Source: Paragyromitra xinjiangensis
Lineage: Eukaryota > Ascomycota > Pezizomycetes > Pezizales > Discinaceae
NCBI GenBank assembly: GCA_038503065.1
Contig: JBCAMK010000004.1
Location: forward strand, 1,997,001-2,061,000
Direction: 5' to 3'
Length of the DNA: 64,000 nt
Shown: positions 32,419 through 43,521 of the stretch, one piece after another
Position numbering within the stretch: position 1 is the first letter of the stretch
Layout of the letters: each line of letters begins with the position of its first letter
Translations under genes and position numbers: made by a program
The notes under the pieces: model-generated
Told to the model about the DNA's origin: nothing
Databases searched by the model: none
Seen by the model: the letters and a program-made list of their open reading frames with translations, nothing else

Positions 32419-33703
32419 ATGCTTTTCTCGAGCTGGAGCTCGACCGTGGCGAGGGGTGTGGTGTCTGGCCTGCTTGGTTTGTTAGCGCTGCAGGTACAGT
32501 CGGCTTCTGGGCAGTCTTCAAATGACGATGATATCAAAACTGTGCCTCTACGGACACACAGCTTGTACCAGGTCCGTTGACACAAAATTCTTGTTCGGGA
32601 AACTCAAGAAGTTGACTTTGGATACAGCCATATTTGGATTCGGAGCTTCAAAGTCGATGGTTTGATTGGGGTGGGGACACTATCATTCGCGCAGATCGGT
32701 GGGTTTTGCCTTGCCAATATTAATTGTAGGCTAGCTGAGGACATATACTGACCCTTTTCGAACTTAGATATATCCGCTTGACCTCAGATAGACAGTCGCA
32801 ATCAGGTTGGGTGTGGTCACGTCTGCCGTTGACGGCCACGAACTGGGAGGTACAGCAACATAGGACTCCACCAACCGAAAGGAAAAGACTAACGAGAGGG
32901 TTTTATGGATAGATTGAGTTCGAATTCAAAATCCATGGAGCGGGAAATCTCTACGGTGATGGGATGGCCATGTGGATTACAAAACAAAGGGCTGTAACCG
33001 GTCCTGTCTTTGGGTCTGTTGACAAATTCGAGGGATTGGGAGTTTTCTTCGATACCTATAAGAATAACCGCCCAGGTGTCATTTTCCCATACGTCATGGC
33101 CATGCTTGGTACTACTCCTACAGTTTAAGAGATTGGGGTGGATGTTCTAATACTTATCTTTCCAGGCGATGGCGAAACATCCTATAATCACGCAAATGAC
33201 GGAAAGGACAACGAGTTGGCTGGATGCTCAGCCAGAGGTTTACGTGGTGCAACAATCCCTACTAAAGGAAAGCTCACCTACTTCCAGGAAAACTACCTTC
33301 AACTCGAGCTACAATATAAGCATGAAGATCAATGGGTCACGTGCTTTAACGTACCCAACGTCACTCTGCCACAGATTGCATATCTTGGGTTCACAGCACA
33401 CTGTGGAGAACTCACTGGTAAGTTAACATTGTGTTTTTATCTCTTTCTTTCCCAACAGCTCTAACACGGCTAGATAACCATGACATCATGACCATCTCGT
33501 CCAAAAATCTCTACTCGATCAACCCTAACCGCCCAACCCCCGGCAAGCAAACCATCAGACCTAATGGAACACCCGTGCCACCCAAAGAATCGGGCGGGTG
33601 GGGCTGGTTCTTCCTCAAATTCATTGTCTTCGCCGTCGTCGTTGTCGGTGGATATGCTGGTTATACCGCGTACAGGGCTCAGAGACGAACTTCGCGTTTC
33701 TAA
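32419..33703 (+). CDS. L-type (legume-like) lectin, EMP46/EMP47/VIP36 family
   Basis: ER-Golgi cargo receptor that binds high-mannose glycans. Exon 1 from ATG 32419: signal peptide (MLFSSWSSTVARGVVSGLLG...VQSASG), TVPLRTHSLYQ; intron; PYLDSELQSRWFDWGGDTII; intron; YIRLTSDRQSQSGWVWSRLP; intron; then FEFKIHGAGNLYGDGMAMWI with the carbohydrate/Ca2+ site region, FGSVDKFEGLGVFFDTYKNN, a short intron, GDGETSYNHANDGKDNELAG, YLQLELQYKHEDQWVTCFNV, IAYLGFTAHCGELT and DNHDIMTISSKNLYSI. Then a C-terminal membrane helix (FFLKFIVFAVVVVGGYAGYT) with a short basic tail ending TSRF. Type I topology; the short stalk without coiled coil looks more like VIP36/VIPL than EMP47. Confidence 0.9.
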
Positions 33704-34500
33704 TCTCCCAGCTTTACTCCCAACCCTTACTCCTAGCTCCTGTTACTATACTATTTTTCCTCTCCAGTTATCCAATCTTACGAACGGTTCTCCTTTTGCC
33801 TATTCTCTATGCGTATGTTTAGCAGATTCGATGAATGGCTATGTTTGGAAAAGGAACAAAAAGCACTCTTTATATCTCTCTTTTGGCCATCGGTCTGCTT
33901 TTTATATTCCACCCCCTTCTGCTGCTTTGGCTTTCCTGGTCTTATGTTTTTTGTCTATTCATTCAAGTCCTCTGGCATGGCTTTTCGAGCGGAAGCGCGA
34001 GCGTTGGCGCACGTGTGTACCGGTATGTTGTGGATTGGGGGTGGGGGATGTGGGGTAAGCGTGTGCTTGGTGCTAGGTTGTATACTACTGAAACATGGAA
34101 CCATTGTGAAAGAACGTAAAAGCTATAGGAGGAGCTACCGCCTTGTAGTTATGTCTAAGCCCGAGGATTTGGTTCTTTGGAGGCTCTTGAAGCTTCTATT
34201 AAGTTGGTATCTTTGATACTCATTGGTGTTGAGTTTCAAAAATACGAGTGATAGGTTGAGATGCAATGTAGATTCTTCTAGTGGCTTCTTTTTGCAGTTT
34301 TGGACAAAAAAGCAGTTTATCTTGCAAAGAGAAATCCAACTTGAAAACAAGAAATAAAAGGCTCGCCCAAGGAATTATACATAAAAGAACACTTTGCTCC
34401 TTAATCTTCCTTCACCCCATCCCATCCCTGAACACCGTTATCTTTCAACTGACATCTGTCCACAGATTTCCACCCCTGAAAGTTGAAATACTTGCCCAAT
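33704..34500. other. Intergenic, T-rich 3' flank
   Basis: 3' flank of the lectin gene, then promoter of the small gene. Three long overlapping open frames at 33564-34216 are hydrophobic and compete with one another; none has a recognised relative, and I read them as effects of the pyrimidine-rich composition. Confidence 0.4.
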
Positions 34501-34695
34501 ATGCCTAAATACTGGAACCCTGATGCACCTACCCCAATTCTCTCTTTGACAGGGCTAAGACGGAGAATTCAGAGACTCCGGACTAAAATGCGTCCGCATG
34601 TTGCTGTAGTGGATGAGGTGATTGAGGGGATGACGCAGGGGGTTTATGACGGCCTTGGCTGCTTCTTCGCCTGTTTTCCTTGCTTGGCACGGTAA
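34501..34695 (+). CDS. Hypothetical microprotein, 64 aa, Cys-rich tail
   Basis: Open frame from ATG 34501 (MPKYWNPDAPTPILSLTGLR) to TAA. A basic middle (RRRIQRLRTKMRP) is followed by DEVIEGMTQGVYDGLGCFFA and a Cys/aromatic end CFFACFPCLAR. The Cys cluster beside hydrophobic residues could be palmitoylated. I know no family for it. Support is modest: context (ATG after a pyrimidine-rich leader and close stop) and non-random composition only. Confidence 0.35.
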   Translation: MPKYWNPDAPTPILSLTGLRRRIQRLRTKMRPHVAVVDEVIEGMTQGVYDGLGCFFACFPCLAR

Positions 34696-36377
34696 GGGTA
34701 AGGGAGGGTACTGAATGAACGGAACCTACTATTTACGCGTACGGCAAAGATCTGGAAATGATTGGATCGTACTTTAAAGCCCAGCTTCTTTCATCCCCAT
34801 AGGATTATTCAGGCCATATTCACGGTATTTGCTTCACTTAGCAAGTTCCTATACTTCATGTTATCGAGAGTTAAGTCAATTCCCCCTATCCCCACTCCAA
34901 GATCAGCTTTGTAGTGGATATGACTAGGGTAGACCTTTATCTTACAATATCTTAAGCCACGGAATTACGATCACAAAAGGAACATCTGCATGCGTTCGCG
35001 GAAATATACAATATCACGATCTCTCGTTATCTAATCCCATGACAGAAATGGCTCGCAAGCTGCGGAACTTACAACTATTAAAAGCGCTATTCGGTGACGG
35101 CAGATATCAGTATTTGTCCATTGAGGCCTAGCAAGAAACTTGAGGCTGCATACCCACCAACTCCCTTACAGTCGCACCTTGATTAACGAGCTTTTGCAGA
35201 TTTTTTACATTCAAGGGGCAAGTGCACTAGCTAAAGGTTTGGCATGTGCAAACGGTTGTTTCACCCAGATGGTAACCTTAATACGTAGGTACAAGGTAAT
35301 TGCACATTCCTCCTGTCTCTGTGAATGACGATGATAGTGTCCAACTTAAGCCTTGGTTGTAGCTCGGTGGTTGTTTTGGGAGATACATTTAGGTTTCACA
35401 GGAAAGAAGCGAAGCAAGATTTAATGAAAGTGACAAAGGCTAACACGAGGGTGAAGGGGATTTCGGTGGATGGTGTTTCTGATTGCCTTTGATAAACTTT
35501 TGAGTTTCTAATAACAAATGATTTTGAATAAAGATTGAGAGGCTCGATGGTTTAGTTATTATTTTATAGAAACTTAGGTCTAATCTCGCAAACTACGAAA
35601 AGCTGTGTGTATACCATCTCTTAAGGCTCAAGCTTTCGCACTCACCGAGACAGCAAATAACTAGCCCCATCCCTTCTGTCAACCACCGCATTTGCGTTTT
35701 TACTATAATCCCATAACCCAAGCAGTTGGATGTACTTAATGAAATCATCACCATCACTGCCATTATCAAGATATGTAGAAGACATGGGTGTTAGGTTACC
35801 CCACGGATCAGTAAATATTCGATCATATAGTATCACTCGTCAAAACTCACTCAGCTAAATCGTTCTAGACTTGATACCCTCCGAAGCTAACTATGAAAAT
35901 AGCTATCTATGAGAAATCGAGTCAACGCCTGGGATTTCCACAGGTGCTAGAAGCTACCGGGCTACAATATATCGTTGAGAACTACAAGATTTACTTAGTA
36001 AAATAATCAATAAACCGACCACGAAAGTTAACATGGCGGCCTTATCGGTTGCCACTGTGGTGCAATCACCCAGAGTTCCGATAATCCTTAAATAGCTAGT
36101 AACCCATACAAGTGCAGCTCCAAAATGATACTTAACTCAAACTCTATCACTCATCAAACACGAACCATCACTCGCTAGGGACTGTTCAAGAACACAGCCA
36201 ACAACCCCATCAACATAAAGCCACCTAGTATAGCAAAAACTTCCCAGGCGATTATAGAAAGGACCTCTAACAGGACCAAATGCGACTACTCTAATCAAAA
36301 CCCAAAGAAATAAATCACAACTAACTCAAAACACCACCTTAATACCCACTAACAAACCCCCACTACTCATCCTCAAA
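34696..36377. other. Intergenic, no intact gene
   Basis: 1.7 kb of AT-rich DNA. Short frames at 35140-35328 (+) and 35642-35836 (-) match nothing recognisable. The right end is A/C-rich and leads into the cutinase fragment. Confidence 0.4.
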
Positions 36378-36677
36378 ATGAAGCCCAAAACACCCTTTCA
36401 CACCTCTACGTTCTAGCAACTACCCTCCTATGCACCCTCCCACCCCTCGCCCAACCATTCCCCATCAAACTCAACACCTCCCTCTCCCTCTTCCTCCTCC
36501 ACCGCCAACGACCTCCTCGAAGACCACTGCGCAGACATAATCCTGATCTCCGCGCGCGGTACCTCCAACGTCGGCAACGTCGGCAGCACACTCAACCGTC
36601 CACTCCTCGAAGCTATGAAGTCCAGCTTCAACGAGAGTGTAATCGGACAAGGAGTCCGTACCCAGCCACACAACTAG
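36378..36677 (+). pseudogene. 5' fragment of a cutinase-like gene
   Basis: ATG at 36378 begins MKPKTPFHT and stops at TAG 36414. In another frame follows a signal-peptide-like stretch LYVLATTLLCTLPPLAQPFP; then the frame returns to the first one with TANDLLEDHCADIILISARG, TSNVGNVGSTL and a stop at 36675. The segment (N-D-x-x-x-x-x-C-x-D-hhhhhARGT-x-x-G-N-hGS) is the N-terminal part of the cutinase/acetylxylan esterase fold. The catalytic Ser (GYSQG), Asp and His parts are absent downstream. At least two frameshifts plus 3' truncation make this non-functional. It was a secreted plant-polymer esterase gene. Confidence 0.75.
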
Positions 36678-36984
36678 AGCTTCTATCTAGTGGGTTGAAG
36701 ACTAGTGTGGAGAGTATGAAGGTATTGACTGTGTGATGGGGTAGTGGGGGTAGTAGGAGAGGGAGTAGACAAATAAAAACCGGACGAAGATGAATTCAGG
36801 TAGCTCAAGAACTCTGAAAGGCTGGGGTCAGAGTCTGGAGGGCAATATGGCGATGAATGATTTATTCGATATTTACTAGTCCTCATAAGCGTCACTGAAA
36901 AACTTGTTTTGAATAGTTCAATCATGCATTATCCCAACTTTTTGCGAACGCCGTCGCTCATACAAAAAACATTACTTTTAATCC

Positions 36985-38646
36985 TTACTCCTCCCCTCTA
37001 TCCATATCATCCCTTCTTCTCTTCCCTCCTTTACTCCCACCAGCTCCTCCACTCCTCCCTTCCCCCCGCCCATTCCCACGTCTATCCTTCTCCTCCCTCA
37101 TCTGCTTCGCTGCCTCCCTCTGCGCCTCCCCCACCCGCTCACTAAACACCAATACATTCTCCTCCTCCGCCTCAAACTCCGGAATCTTCCTCCCCAACGC
37201 CGCCTCAATCCTCAAAAACAACTCAACATCATACTGCGTCACAATCGAGATCGACCGTCCCGAGCGCCCAGCACGCGCCGTACGACCAACACGATGAATG
37301 TAAGTCTTACTATCCTGCGCAAGGTCATGATTGATCACACAATCCACCGACGGACTACCATTATTAGCTTTTAACCCCCAGCAAGGTCAATGATAGAACT
37401 TACATATCGAGTCCTCTCGCGGCCACGTCTGTTGCAACGAGGATATTCCGACTTCCACTCTTGAACTTATTCAGTGCGCCTAGTCTCGCACTCTGGCTCA
37501 TCTGTCCGTTCAGTGGGACCGCCTTAAACCCTAGGTGACGGAGCAGCATCGCGAGTCGGTTCGTCTCTTGCACCGTTCGTGTGAACACCATGATTGTTTG
37601 CCCGGCGAACTCGTTCATGAGGTATACGAGGTATGTGTCTTTGTGTTTAAACGGGATGAACAGGAAGCGTTGGATCAGGGTAGACACGGTGCTGTATTTG
37701 CTGCTGACCGAGACTCGGACAGGACTGCTTAAGCTTGCGCGTTGGAGTTTCTCGACTTTACCCGTCATTGTTGCGGAGAATAGATATGTATTCCGAGTCT
37801 TCGGTATCACCTTCAAGATCTTGTCCAGGATTGGACCAAAGTCCATATCGAGTAACCGATCCGCCTCGTCCATGACGAGGTATTTCAAGCTCCGGAGCGA
37901 GAACCCTTTCGTGTTCTCGAGGTGGTCGAGGAGACGACCGGGTGTTGCGACGATGATGTGGGGTTTTTTACCTAACGCGACAGACTGGGTCATCATGTCC
38001 ATGCCGCCGACGACTACGGCGCAACGCACGCCGATGCCGCCGCCGAGGGCTTCGAATTGGTCGGAGATTTGGAAGGCGAGTTCGCGTGTGGGGGCGAGGA
38101 TGCAGGCGAAGAGGCCGGTGGGGTTGTTCCAGAGGGATTGGAGGATGGGGAGGGCGAAGGCGGCGGTTTTGCCGGAGCCGGTTTCGGCGAGGGCGATTAT
38201 GTCTTTGCCGGTTAGGGCGACTGGGATGGATTCGACTTGGATGGGGGTTGGGTGCTTGTAGTTGAGGTTTGTGCAGGCTTCGCAGAGGGAGTCCATTACG
38301 CCCTGGGGGGTGTTAGTGGGGTTGAAGTGGGGGAGGGAGTACTTACCAGCTCTTTGAAGGTCTTGATTGTAGGTGGGTCTTCAATTAAAGTCTCGGTGGG
38401 GGAGATATCTTCAGTCTGGACAGTCTCTTCCTTTTCTTTCCCTTCATTTGCTGTATCGTCTTCATCTTCGTTTTCGTCTTCATCTTCCTCACTGCCATCT
38501 TCCTCCTCCGCAGACTCTTCCACCGGCATCTCCTCCACCTTCTTCACCTTCTTCTCCACCTTCTCCAAAGTCCCCTTATTAACATACCCCCCCTTCACAG
38601 CAGCGCCATGCGACGTCTTTCTCTTTTTCACAGGACCCTCAGACAT
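36985..38646 (-). CDS. RRP3: DEAD-box rRNA-processing helicase RRP3 (DDX47)
   Basis: Nucleolar ATP-dependent RNA helicase for 18S rRNA maturation. Minus strand, ATG at 38646 ([20 protein letters not shown]), an acidic N-terminal region, then the Q motif block ([18 protein letters not shown]), motif I AETGSGKT, Ia PTRELA, GG, Ib [62 protein letters not shown]. It ends in a Gly/Arg/Lys-rich tail ([18 protein letters not shown]). Two introns, near 38297-38346 and 37348-37400. Length about 500 aa. RRP3 rather than other DEAD proteins because of [20 protein letters not shown] and [20 protein letters not shown]. Confidence 0.92.
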
Positions 38647-38792
38647 TCTCAAAAGCTGTCGAAACGATCGTTGCACCGCAGAAGAAAAAAAGCCCAACTA
38701 CTTATACCCCCACTTACCCGGCCCAGGGCCAGGGTTTCCGGCAACTACCGAAACCTCAACTCCCCCGATACGTCATTCCACATCCACCAACA
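38647..38792. promoter_or_regulatory. Compact divergent promoter, RRP3 / neurochondrin
   Basis: Only 146 bp lie between the two start codons, including both leaders. Contains an A run (38685-38692), the palindromic block cccagggccaggg (38722-38734) and a CRE-like tacgtca (38769-38775). Both genes must share control here. Confidence 0.6.
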
Positions 38793-40858
38793 ATGGAGAC
38801 CCCAGCAGACTCACAAACCGTAGAGCAATGTCTCTCGTTCCTCTCGCGCAAAGACGACACTTCCCGGTTCGTCGGACTGGCTATGTTGAGCTCGTTCCTG
38901 ACGCATGTGAAAGACAGACGGGTGTTGGTCCGGTGCTGGGAGGCGCTGGATCAGAGGTTTTTGGATCGGTTGTTGAAAGCTGGTGCGTTATCTTGGTGCT
39001 TGGAGGGTTGGTGGCTGAGATTGAGTAGGGATGAAGAAGACGACTGAGGAGACGAGGGATATGGTCGAGTTGGCGGTTAATGTTATTCATGCGTTTGCGA
39101 CGCTGCTTCCGGATGCTGCGGAGGATGGGAAGCTTGTTGCGAGGGCTTCCGGGTTGGTGGGGGTGGTGCTGAAATGGTGGGTTTCTTTGGTTTGGAAGTG
39201 TTTGGGGGTTTGTCTAATCTAAGGTTTTACAGTTCGGCGGTTACTACAGCTACTGTGGTGCAAACTTTATTGGTGTTTTCGACGGGGAGGAAGGGGGCGG
39301 AGAGTATTCTGGGGGTCAAGGATATATTGCCGTTGGTGGAGGTCGGGAAGGAGCATGAGACGGCGATGCAGGTGCTGCAGTATGCGTTTGTTAATGCATC
39401 GCCGACGGTCATGGAGGAAAGGCTACAGACATTCCTGCCGGAATTATCTGACAGAATTACAGGAATGGAGAAACCACAGAGATTACAAGTATTGGGGTTC
39501 CTGAGTGAACTATTAACCCGAATACCCCCAGAGGTAATCCTACTGAGTGATATTCCATGACGAAGCTGACCCTACAGTGCCTCCCCCCCTCTACATCCTG
39601 GGCAACAACTCTCTACACCGCCATAGCCACCATAATCACCTCCCCCCACACATCCAAAGAGCGCCAGTACACGACCATAATCACCGCCTCACTCCTCCAC
39701 CGGTACCCTCCCTCCCTCCTCTTCGACACCACCCCCACCACCACATCCGACAAACCCTTCCTCTACTTCTTCCTCCAACTCATCCTCATCGACCTCCGCG
39801 CCTCCTTCCCCTCCCTCCTCGAATCCCTCAACACCCCATCCTACAGCACAACAGCCCACCGTCTCGCCGCCGCATTCGACATAATCGCCGCATTCCTCGG
39901 CCACCTCATCACCTCCGACATCTTCATCCTCACCCCCGAGCTCCTCCTCAAGCTCCGTTCCGACCTCTCCGAGACCTTCAGTCTCACTCTCGAATTCCTC
40001 CGCGAGCGCTGGGACGCCGCGTTTGCAGGCGCAGAGGGGTTCGAAGCAGGACACGAGGACCGCGGTATGCCATTGAGCTTGACGTGGGATTCGGGACTCA
40101 CGGGCGGGTTGTTGAAAGATCCGGTGGTGGTGGCGTCCCTGCGTGCGCTGAGTTTGTGGTTAAGGGAGGAGGAGAGTCTTCGTGGTGAAGCGGGAGGGAT
40201 GGTGGATTTTTTCTTGGGACTGTGGGTGAGGGGCATGGAGGCTGGGGTGGATTATAGGGTGTGGGTTGTGGGTGCGTTGGAAGGGGTGGTGGAGGAGGAT
40301 CATGGGAGGGCGCAGTTTGTGAAGTATGGGGGGTGGGGGGTGGTGTGGGGTGATTTGAAGAGGGTTTATGGGATGCGGGATGCGGGGGAGGAGGAGGTGA
40401 GGTTGGCGATTGCGGAGGCGAGGTTGTTGGTTGAGGTGGTGACTATGGAGGGGAGGTGTGAGGAGGGGTGGGTTAGGGACGTGGTGGGGACGGCGAACAT
40501 TAAAGGGGGGAGTGGGGTGAGGGTGGAGTTGGATGCGGAGGTATTGAAGCTGGCGAGTGCGTGTTTGGCGAATGTGGGGAGGGGGAACAGGAAGCGGCTT
40601 GAGGGGGAGGTGAGGAAGGTGAGGGAGGTGGCGGGGAGGTTGATGGTTGATTTGGGGGGGAGAAAGGGGGAGAGGAGGCATTGGGACTGGTGGTGGAGGT
40701 TTTACAGGAGCTGGAAGAGATGGGATATTGAGGATATTGAGGGGATATTGAGGGATAGTATTAATTGTGGTGATAAACGAGTGATAGTTCATGTCCGTAC
40801 TGTACATAAACACCAAAAAATGCATCACGGTGAAACAAACAGCAAAACCACTCAGTAA
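38793..40858 (+). CDS. Neurochondrin-family protein
   Basis: Alpha-helical repeat protein. Exon 1 from ATG 38793 (METPADSQTVEQCLSFLSRK, GLAMLSSFLTHVKDRRVLVR), exon 2 from about 39031 (KKTTEETRDMVELAVNVIHA), exon 3 from about 39235 (SSAVTTATVVQTLLVFSTGR, ILPLVEVGKEHETAMQVLQY), and a long last exon from about 39578 (SWATTLYTAIATIITSPHTS) to the stop at 40858. The HAFATL...G and LLVFSTGRKG...hL pattern is that of the neurochondrin family; animal neurochondrin binds signalling proteins in neurons, and the fungal role is unknown. About 640 aa. In the last exon the coding strand switches from very C-rich (39580-39960) to very G-rich (40100-40740) without loss of frame. Divergent from RRP3. Confidence 0.8.
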
Positions 40859-41251
40859 TACCAATAATTCCACCCCCACTCTACTCACGTTCCACAACAA
40901 TTCTCGCCTCCTGAAGTCTCAGATCAAGATAGAAGCATGTCATCTGTGTCTGACCACCATCTTGAACTGCGGCTTAAAACCCTATCTGCACTGAATCCAT
41001 CCCATTGAGACGAAACAGCGACGAGATAAGGATCCCGACGGCCCGATATGCAAGGTGATAAAACCCCTCAGAGCAAGGGAATACAGACGATTCCATTCCC
41101 TGAACCTCCGCGGCGCAAGGGTTCATTCAGTCGCATGTGGAACCGACGACTTGGCAGATTCTCGTCCCATCCGCGGCAAGGGCAGTTTCCACCAAGAAAT
41201 ATCTCACGGAGCCTCGTCATCGAATTGCACCTTTTATCCCACCGAGACTAC

Positions 41252-41322
41252 ATCTTCTCCTCTTCTCCTCTCCTCTCCCCTCCTCTCTCTCCTCCCCTCC
41301 CCTCCCCTCCTCCTCCCCCCCA
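41252..41322 (+). promoter_or_regulatory. Long pyrimidine (CT) tract before DGAT1 start
   Basis: Nearly pure C/T for about 70 bases (tcttctcctcttctcctctc and similar), ending about 25 bp before the ATG at 41346. CT-rich tracts of this kind are common at fungal transcription starts, so this probably marks the core promoter or leader. Confidence 0.5.
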
Positions 41323-41345
41323 TCCTGTCGCATACTCTACCCTCA

Positions 41346-42947
41346 ATGGCCTCCCGGTCGGCCACTTCTACCTCAATCTCGTTGACCGCCGACAACCCTC
41401 CCACGAACCGTGCCCCCCCGCCAGGCCCCATAATCCCTGACGATGACGACTCCGAGCGCAAGCCGAACCACGGCCAATACAAACACCTATACGCCATCCA
41501 CTCGCAACCGCGAACCTCAACCCTCTCCCATGACAGCGTCGACAGTCCCTCCTTCATCGGGTTCCGAAACCTCATGGTTCTCGTCCTAAGTACCCTTCCC
41601 CAACTCCTCCAATCGAGCTCAAGCTTACAATATAGTCGTCGGAAACCTCCGTCTCGTGATTGAAAACTACATGAAATATGGAGTCCTCGTGCAGCTGTCC
41701 GGGTCCGAGTTTCGGCGCGAGGACCTCAAGATGTTTTTCCTGCTGTACGCGCTGATCCCAACGCATTTGTTCGTGGGCTTCTTGATCGAGTTGGTGGCGA
41801 GCATACATGCGCGCGGGGCGAAAGCGAAGAACCGCAAAGCAGGTGATAAGGATCCGAAGCTGAGGGCTGCGTGGAGGGTTATTGCGTTTGCGCATGTGGT
41901 GAATGCGACGTTGAGTTTAGGGGTTGCGAATTGGGTGGTTTATTACAAGATCCATCATCCGCTCATTGGGACGTTTTGTGAATTCCATGCTGGTATGTTA
42001 GGAGTAGGATTGGACGATTGGATGGTGGCTAACATGGACAGTTATCGTCTGGCTTAAACAACTCTCCTACGCCCTCACCAACCGTGACCTCCGCGATGCA
42101 TTCCTTGCATCTGCACCAACACCCCCATTATACGCTTCCGCGCCGTACCCAACCAACATCACCGTCTCAAACCTCTCCTACTTCTGGTGGGCCCCAACAC
42201 TAGTCTACCAGCCCGTATACCCACGCTCTCCCTCCTTCCGCTGGAGCTTCTTCCTCAAGCGCGTCGGCGAAGTAATCGCCCTAAGCATCGCAATCTGGTT
42301 CCTAAGCGCACAATACGCCGTCCCCGTCCTCCAGAACAGCGTCACGGCAATGGGGAGAATGGACGTAGTAGTAGTCCTCGAAAGACTAATGAAACTCAGC
42401 ACAATCAGTCTCGTAATCTGGCTCGCCGGCTTCTTTGCATTATTCCAGAGCGGCCTAAACGCTCTAGCAGAATGTCTCCGTTTCGGAGACCGAGAATTCT
42501 ACGCCGAGTTCGTCTCCCCCTCCCTCCCTCTAGTACATAACACTAACACCCTACAGCTGGTGGAACTCCGGCTCAGTCGGAACCTACTGGAAAACCTGGA
42601 ACAAGCCCGTAAACCACTTCATGCGTCGACACCTCTACGCGCCTCTCCAAGGACGCGGCTGGTCCTCCCAGAGCGCCTCCATCATCGTATTCACATTCTC
42701 TGCGATCCTCCACGAGCTCCTCGTCGGCGTACCAACCCACAACATCATCGGTGTCGCGTTCGCCGGCATGATGTTTCAAATCCCATTAGTAAAGATCACT
42801 ATGCCGCTTGAGAAAATGCGCGGCAGCGGCAGCGTTATTGGGAATGCTATCTTTTGGGTTAGCTTTTGTTTGGTCGGACAGCCGCTGGCGGCGTTGGTTT
42901 ATTGGTTCACGTGGCAGGCTAAGTTTGGGGGATCTGTTGGGGTTTGA
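41346..42947 (+). CDS. DGA1-like (DGAT1): Diacylglycerol O-acyltransferase 1 (MBOAT family)
   Basis: ER membrane enzyme making triacylglycerol from diacylglycerol and acyl-CoA. ATG 41346 (MASRSATSTSISLTADNPPT), FRNLMVLVL, intron, VGNLRLVIENYMKYGVLVQL, LLYALIPTHLFVGFLIELVA, intron after ANWVVYYKIHHPLIG...EFHA, VIVWLKQLSYALTNRDL, SYFWWAPTLVYQPVYPRSPS, intron after FGDREFYAE, WWNSGSVGTYWKTWNKPVNH (the FYxDWWN signature of acyl-CoA acyltransferases), FTFSAILHELLVGVPTHNII with the MBOAT active-site His, TGA at 42945. Multiple hydrophobic helices. About 480 aa. DGAT1 rather than sterol acyltransferase because of NLRLVIENYMKYG and the short N-terminus; I give the symbol loosely, since yeast DGA1 is DGAT2. 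Confidence 0.85.
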
Positions 42948-43521
42948 TGGGTTTTGTGTTGGCGTTTTTTTTTGCTTTCGGTGGTTAGAATATCAGGGTT
43001 GGGGTGATATATGCCCAACCTCCGTTCTTTGTTTTTTTTCGTTTGAGGACTGATGGTTGGTGGGTAGGTTGGGGAAAGGGGATTGGGGAAAGGGGAAATC
43101 GGGGGGAAGGGTGTATATGATGGTTTTACGAGAAAATAATATAACCGTATATCGTAGTATTACTAGCATTCTTTGCCAGTTTTCTATTGTGACGGTGGGA
43201 GTGGAATTGTCGTTTTAGTCATGGCTTATCACTCAGGTTGTGACAGTTTTAATGGAGCTGTAGGAGGGCAAAGATAGCTCTGGGAGTAGCTAAGATCACT
43301 GGATGTGATGGCCGTCTTTCTAGATTTAGCTTAAATGGTATGTATAGTTTGGTCAGTGGCTTAGTGATACTAGAATCTAACCCTCAAGTTTACCTCATTA
43401 TTAGGAAGTCCTAGTTTCGGACGAGAAAATGAATCGGGAGTTAGGAAGCCCTACGTATGTGAGAAAAGAATAAGACCAAGTCGTAGAATAGCACAAAAGG
43501 AATTAAATACCCAACGCCTAG
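42948..43521. other. Intergenic with dispersed repeat
   Basis: 3' flank of DGAT1 with a G-rich stretch (43069-43110, repeated ggggaaagggg). Contains the dispersed repeat at 43441 and abuts the solo LTR. A half-matching ttaggaagtcctag lies at 43403-43416. Confidence 0.45.
43441..43480. repeat. Dispersed repeat copy B (ttaggaagccctacgta)
   Basis: Second copy of the motif at 29690: ttaggaagccctacgta, then agaataagaccaa. It lies 40 bp left of the solo LTR, which suggests repeated insertion into the same spot. Confidence 0.55.

Noticed and set aside
33564..34216. Overlapping hydrophobic open frames after the lectin gene
   Set aside because: Three frames compete over the same pyrimidine-rich DNA, none is conserved to my knowledge, and the region fits a 3' UTR and spacer.
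37581..38261. 226-codon plus-strand frame opposite RRP3
   Set aside because: Antisense shadow of a strongly conserved helicase exon; no recognisable protein.
39547..40188. 213-codon open frame rich in His and Pro on the plus strand
   Set aside because: It overlaps the neurochondrin exon in another frame and arises from its C-rich composition; no start context or domain.
40160..40900. 246-codon Pro/His-rich minus-strand frame
   Set aside because: Complement of the G-rich half of neurochondrin, a composition artefact.
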